Origin: Apostichopus japonicus
Taxonomy: Eukaryota; Echinodermata; Holothuroidea; Aspidochirotida; Stichopodidae
Length of the DNA: 64,000 nt
NCBI RefSeq assembly: GCF_037975245.1
Contig: NC_092571.1
Span: 1,778,501-1,842,500 of the forward strand
Reading direction: 5' to 3'
Shown here in pieces: positions 63,831 to 64,000 of this stretch. Positions within the stretch are counted from its first letter, which is position 1. Each line of letters opens with the position of its first letter. Made by a program: the position numbers and the translations under genes. Below the pieces are notes generated by a model. The model did not search any database. It saw nothing but the letters and a program-made list of their open reading frames with translations, and was not told the origin of the DNA.

Positions 63831-64000
63831 GTAAGTAATTGTATATCAATGTATGTATATTAGATCCTCCTGCAAGCAGGAACTCGCGAAAAAGCCTCAT
63901 TGGCTTATCAAAGCCGCAAGCTGACGGAAGTCAGTCTCTTACATTCATATTTAACGTCCATGATTATGAATTGTCAATTGTCAACAACTCTGTAACTGGA

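Overview
This is invertebrate animal DNA. It is AT-rich, its genes are split by long introns with GT..AG borders, the coding parts are metazoan families, and much of the rest is transposon sequence. A marine deuterostome such as an echinoderm would fit, but nothing here identifies the species. There are no prokaryotic operons, rRNA genes or CRISPR arrays.

Positions 1-52,370 hold a tandem array of about 21-22 kb units. Each unit carries one cholinesterase-like carboxylesterase gene on the + strand. Gene A (exons 6-11 only, 1150-7498) runs in from the left. Genes B (17091-29852) and C (38393-51915) are complete, with 11 exons and 606 codons each. By manual exon joining every junction keeps frame. 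The protein has a signal peptide, a Ser/Glu/His triad, the three cholinesterase disulfide pairs, and a last exon encoding an acetylcholinesterase T-type tetramerisation tail. It lacks the choline-binding tryptophan and several other aromatic gorge residues. Substitution and transposon patterns show that gene B is a hybrid: its 5' part matches C and its 3' part matches A. That is the expected product of unequal crossing-over between an older A-C pair, with the breakpoint near 24,400-24,480. B and C also differ by a cluster of five amino-acid changes in one active-site loop.

The A-B and B-C spacers each hold a duplicated, now defective CR1/L2-like LINE (ORF1 plus endonuclease/RT ORF2, minus strand), a broken THAP-domain remnant, a 100-bp tandem repeat, a palindrome cluster and a short minisatellite. 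Copy-specific insertions act as dated markers: a 1,048-bp solo LTR just upstream of gene B, a 1.47-kb TIR element in intron 5 of B and C, an inverted pair of tRNA-like SINEs in intron 8 of A and B, a 468-bp MITE in intron 9 of B, and a 1.6-kb insertion in intron 9 of C. An 8-bp-TSD hAT-type MITE is shared by all three genes.

From 52,370 the sequence is unique. The mitochondrial 2-oxoglutarate/malate carrier gene (SLC25A11-like; first six exons, 54695-63830) runs off the right edge. Its first intron contains a 3.4-kb Ty3/gypsy-type retrotransposon with identical 126-bp LTRs and an internal deletion, next to an old LINE fragment.
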